64,000 bases of DNA from NCBI GenBank assembly GCA_037501455.1, contig CM074856.1, forward strand, positions 20,915,001-20,979,000. The letters run 5' to 3'. Source of the DNA: Lantana camara. Lineage: Eukaryota; Streptophyta; Magnoliopsida; Lamiales; Verbenaceae. The notes under the pieces were generated by a model. The model made no database searches. It had not been told where the DNA came from and saw only the letters and a list, made by a program, of their open reading frames with translations. Both the position numbers and the translations under genes were made by a program. Shown one piece after another: positions 63,943 to 64,000 of this stretch (the stretch's first letter is position 1; each line of letters opens with the position of its first letter).

Positions 63943-64000
63943 TGTAGCGCCCTGAGCTAAGTGACGCCACATCCCCCGCACCGAGGTTCAACCCGCATAC
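63943..64000 (-). mobile_element. Start of another minus-oriented LTR, cut by the window
   Basis: The monomer stops after CATTTAC and TGTAGCGCCCTGAGC follows. The 58 bases match the corresponding end of the LTR at 47995 (TGTAGC, a GCCACA block, CCCCGCAC, then TCAACCCGCATAC versus TCAATCCACATAC). The left five bases, TTTAC, would be the target repeat. The rest lies outside the window. Confidence 0.82.

Noticed and set aside
1..64000. CRISPR array or bacterial tandem system
   Set aside because: Repeat unit is ~1.45 kb, there are no short spaced repeats, and every embedded element is a plant transposon type.

Overview
The window is nuclear DNA of a flowering plant, probably a eudicot. It is strongly AT-rich and almost entirely repetitive. 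No conventional host gene was found. The plant assignment rests on a Ty3-type chromovirus with very long LTRs and an initiator-tRNA-Met primer site, a Helitron, a Tourist-like MITE, a fold-back Mutator-like element and an L1-type LINE relic.

The backbone is a head-to-tail array of a ~1.45 kb monomer that enters at base 1 and leaves at the right edge. I can place 29 copies by one landmark, a 73-nt tRNA-like module on the minus strand. When the inserted elements are subtracted, successive modules lie 1,441-1,480 bases apart, with three longer exceptions (~1,540, ~1,540 and 1,751) caused by internal duplications. Besides the tRNA-like module, each monomer holds two internal tandem duplications (periods ~45 and ~96), a compact conserved hairpin, and a minus-strand sequence that looks like a Helitron 5' end.

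The array is broken by later insertions. 4751-7896 is a plus-oriented solo LTR (TSD TAATC). 18037-28380 is a complete 10.3-kb Ty3 chromovirus (TSD GTGCG) with ~2.8-kb LTRs, PBS, gag, pol, chromodomain remnant and PPT; its LTRs are almost identical but its reading frame is broken twice. 47995-50790 is a minus-oriented solo LTR (TSD ATAAG). 55408-56194 is a MITE (TSD TTA). 56410-61938 is a 5.5-kb non-autonomous Helitron in an exact A^T target; it holds a decayed LINE (RT, zinc-binding and RNase H regions) and a 992-bp fold-back element. At 63943 another minus-oriented LTR begins and runs off the window.

Left and middle monomers are very similar. Monomers right of ~50.8 kb are more diverged, carry (AC)n(AT)n microsatellites, alternate as an A-B-A-B dimer pattern and hold most of the non-LTR insertions. 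This suggests an older flank of the array. The most unusual point is the monomer itself: a large satellite that combines a tRNA-like module with Pol III-type signals and a Helitron-like terminus. It may have arisen by head-to-tail rolling-circle copying. This is a hypothesis from sequence reading only.
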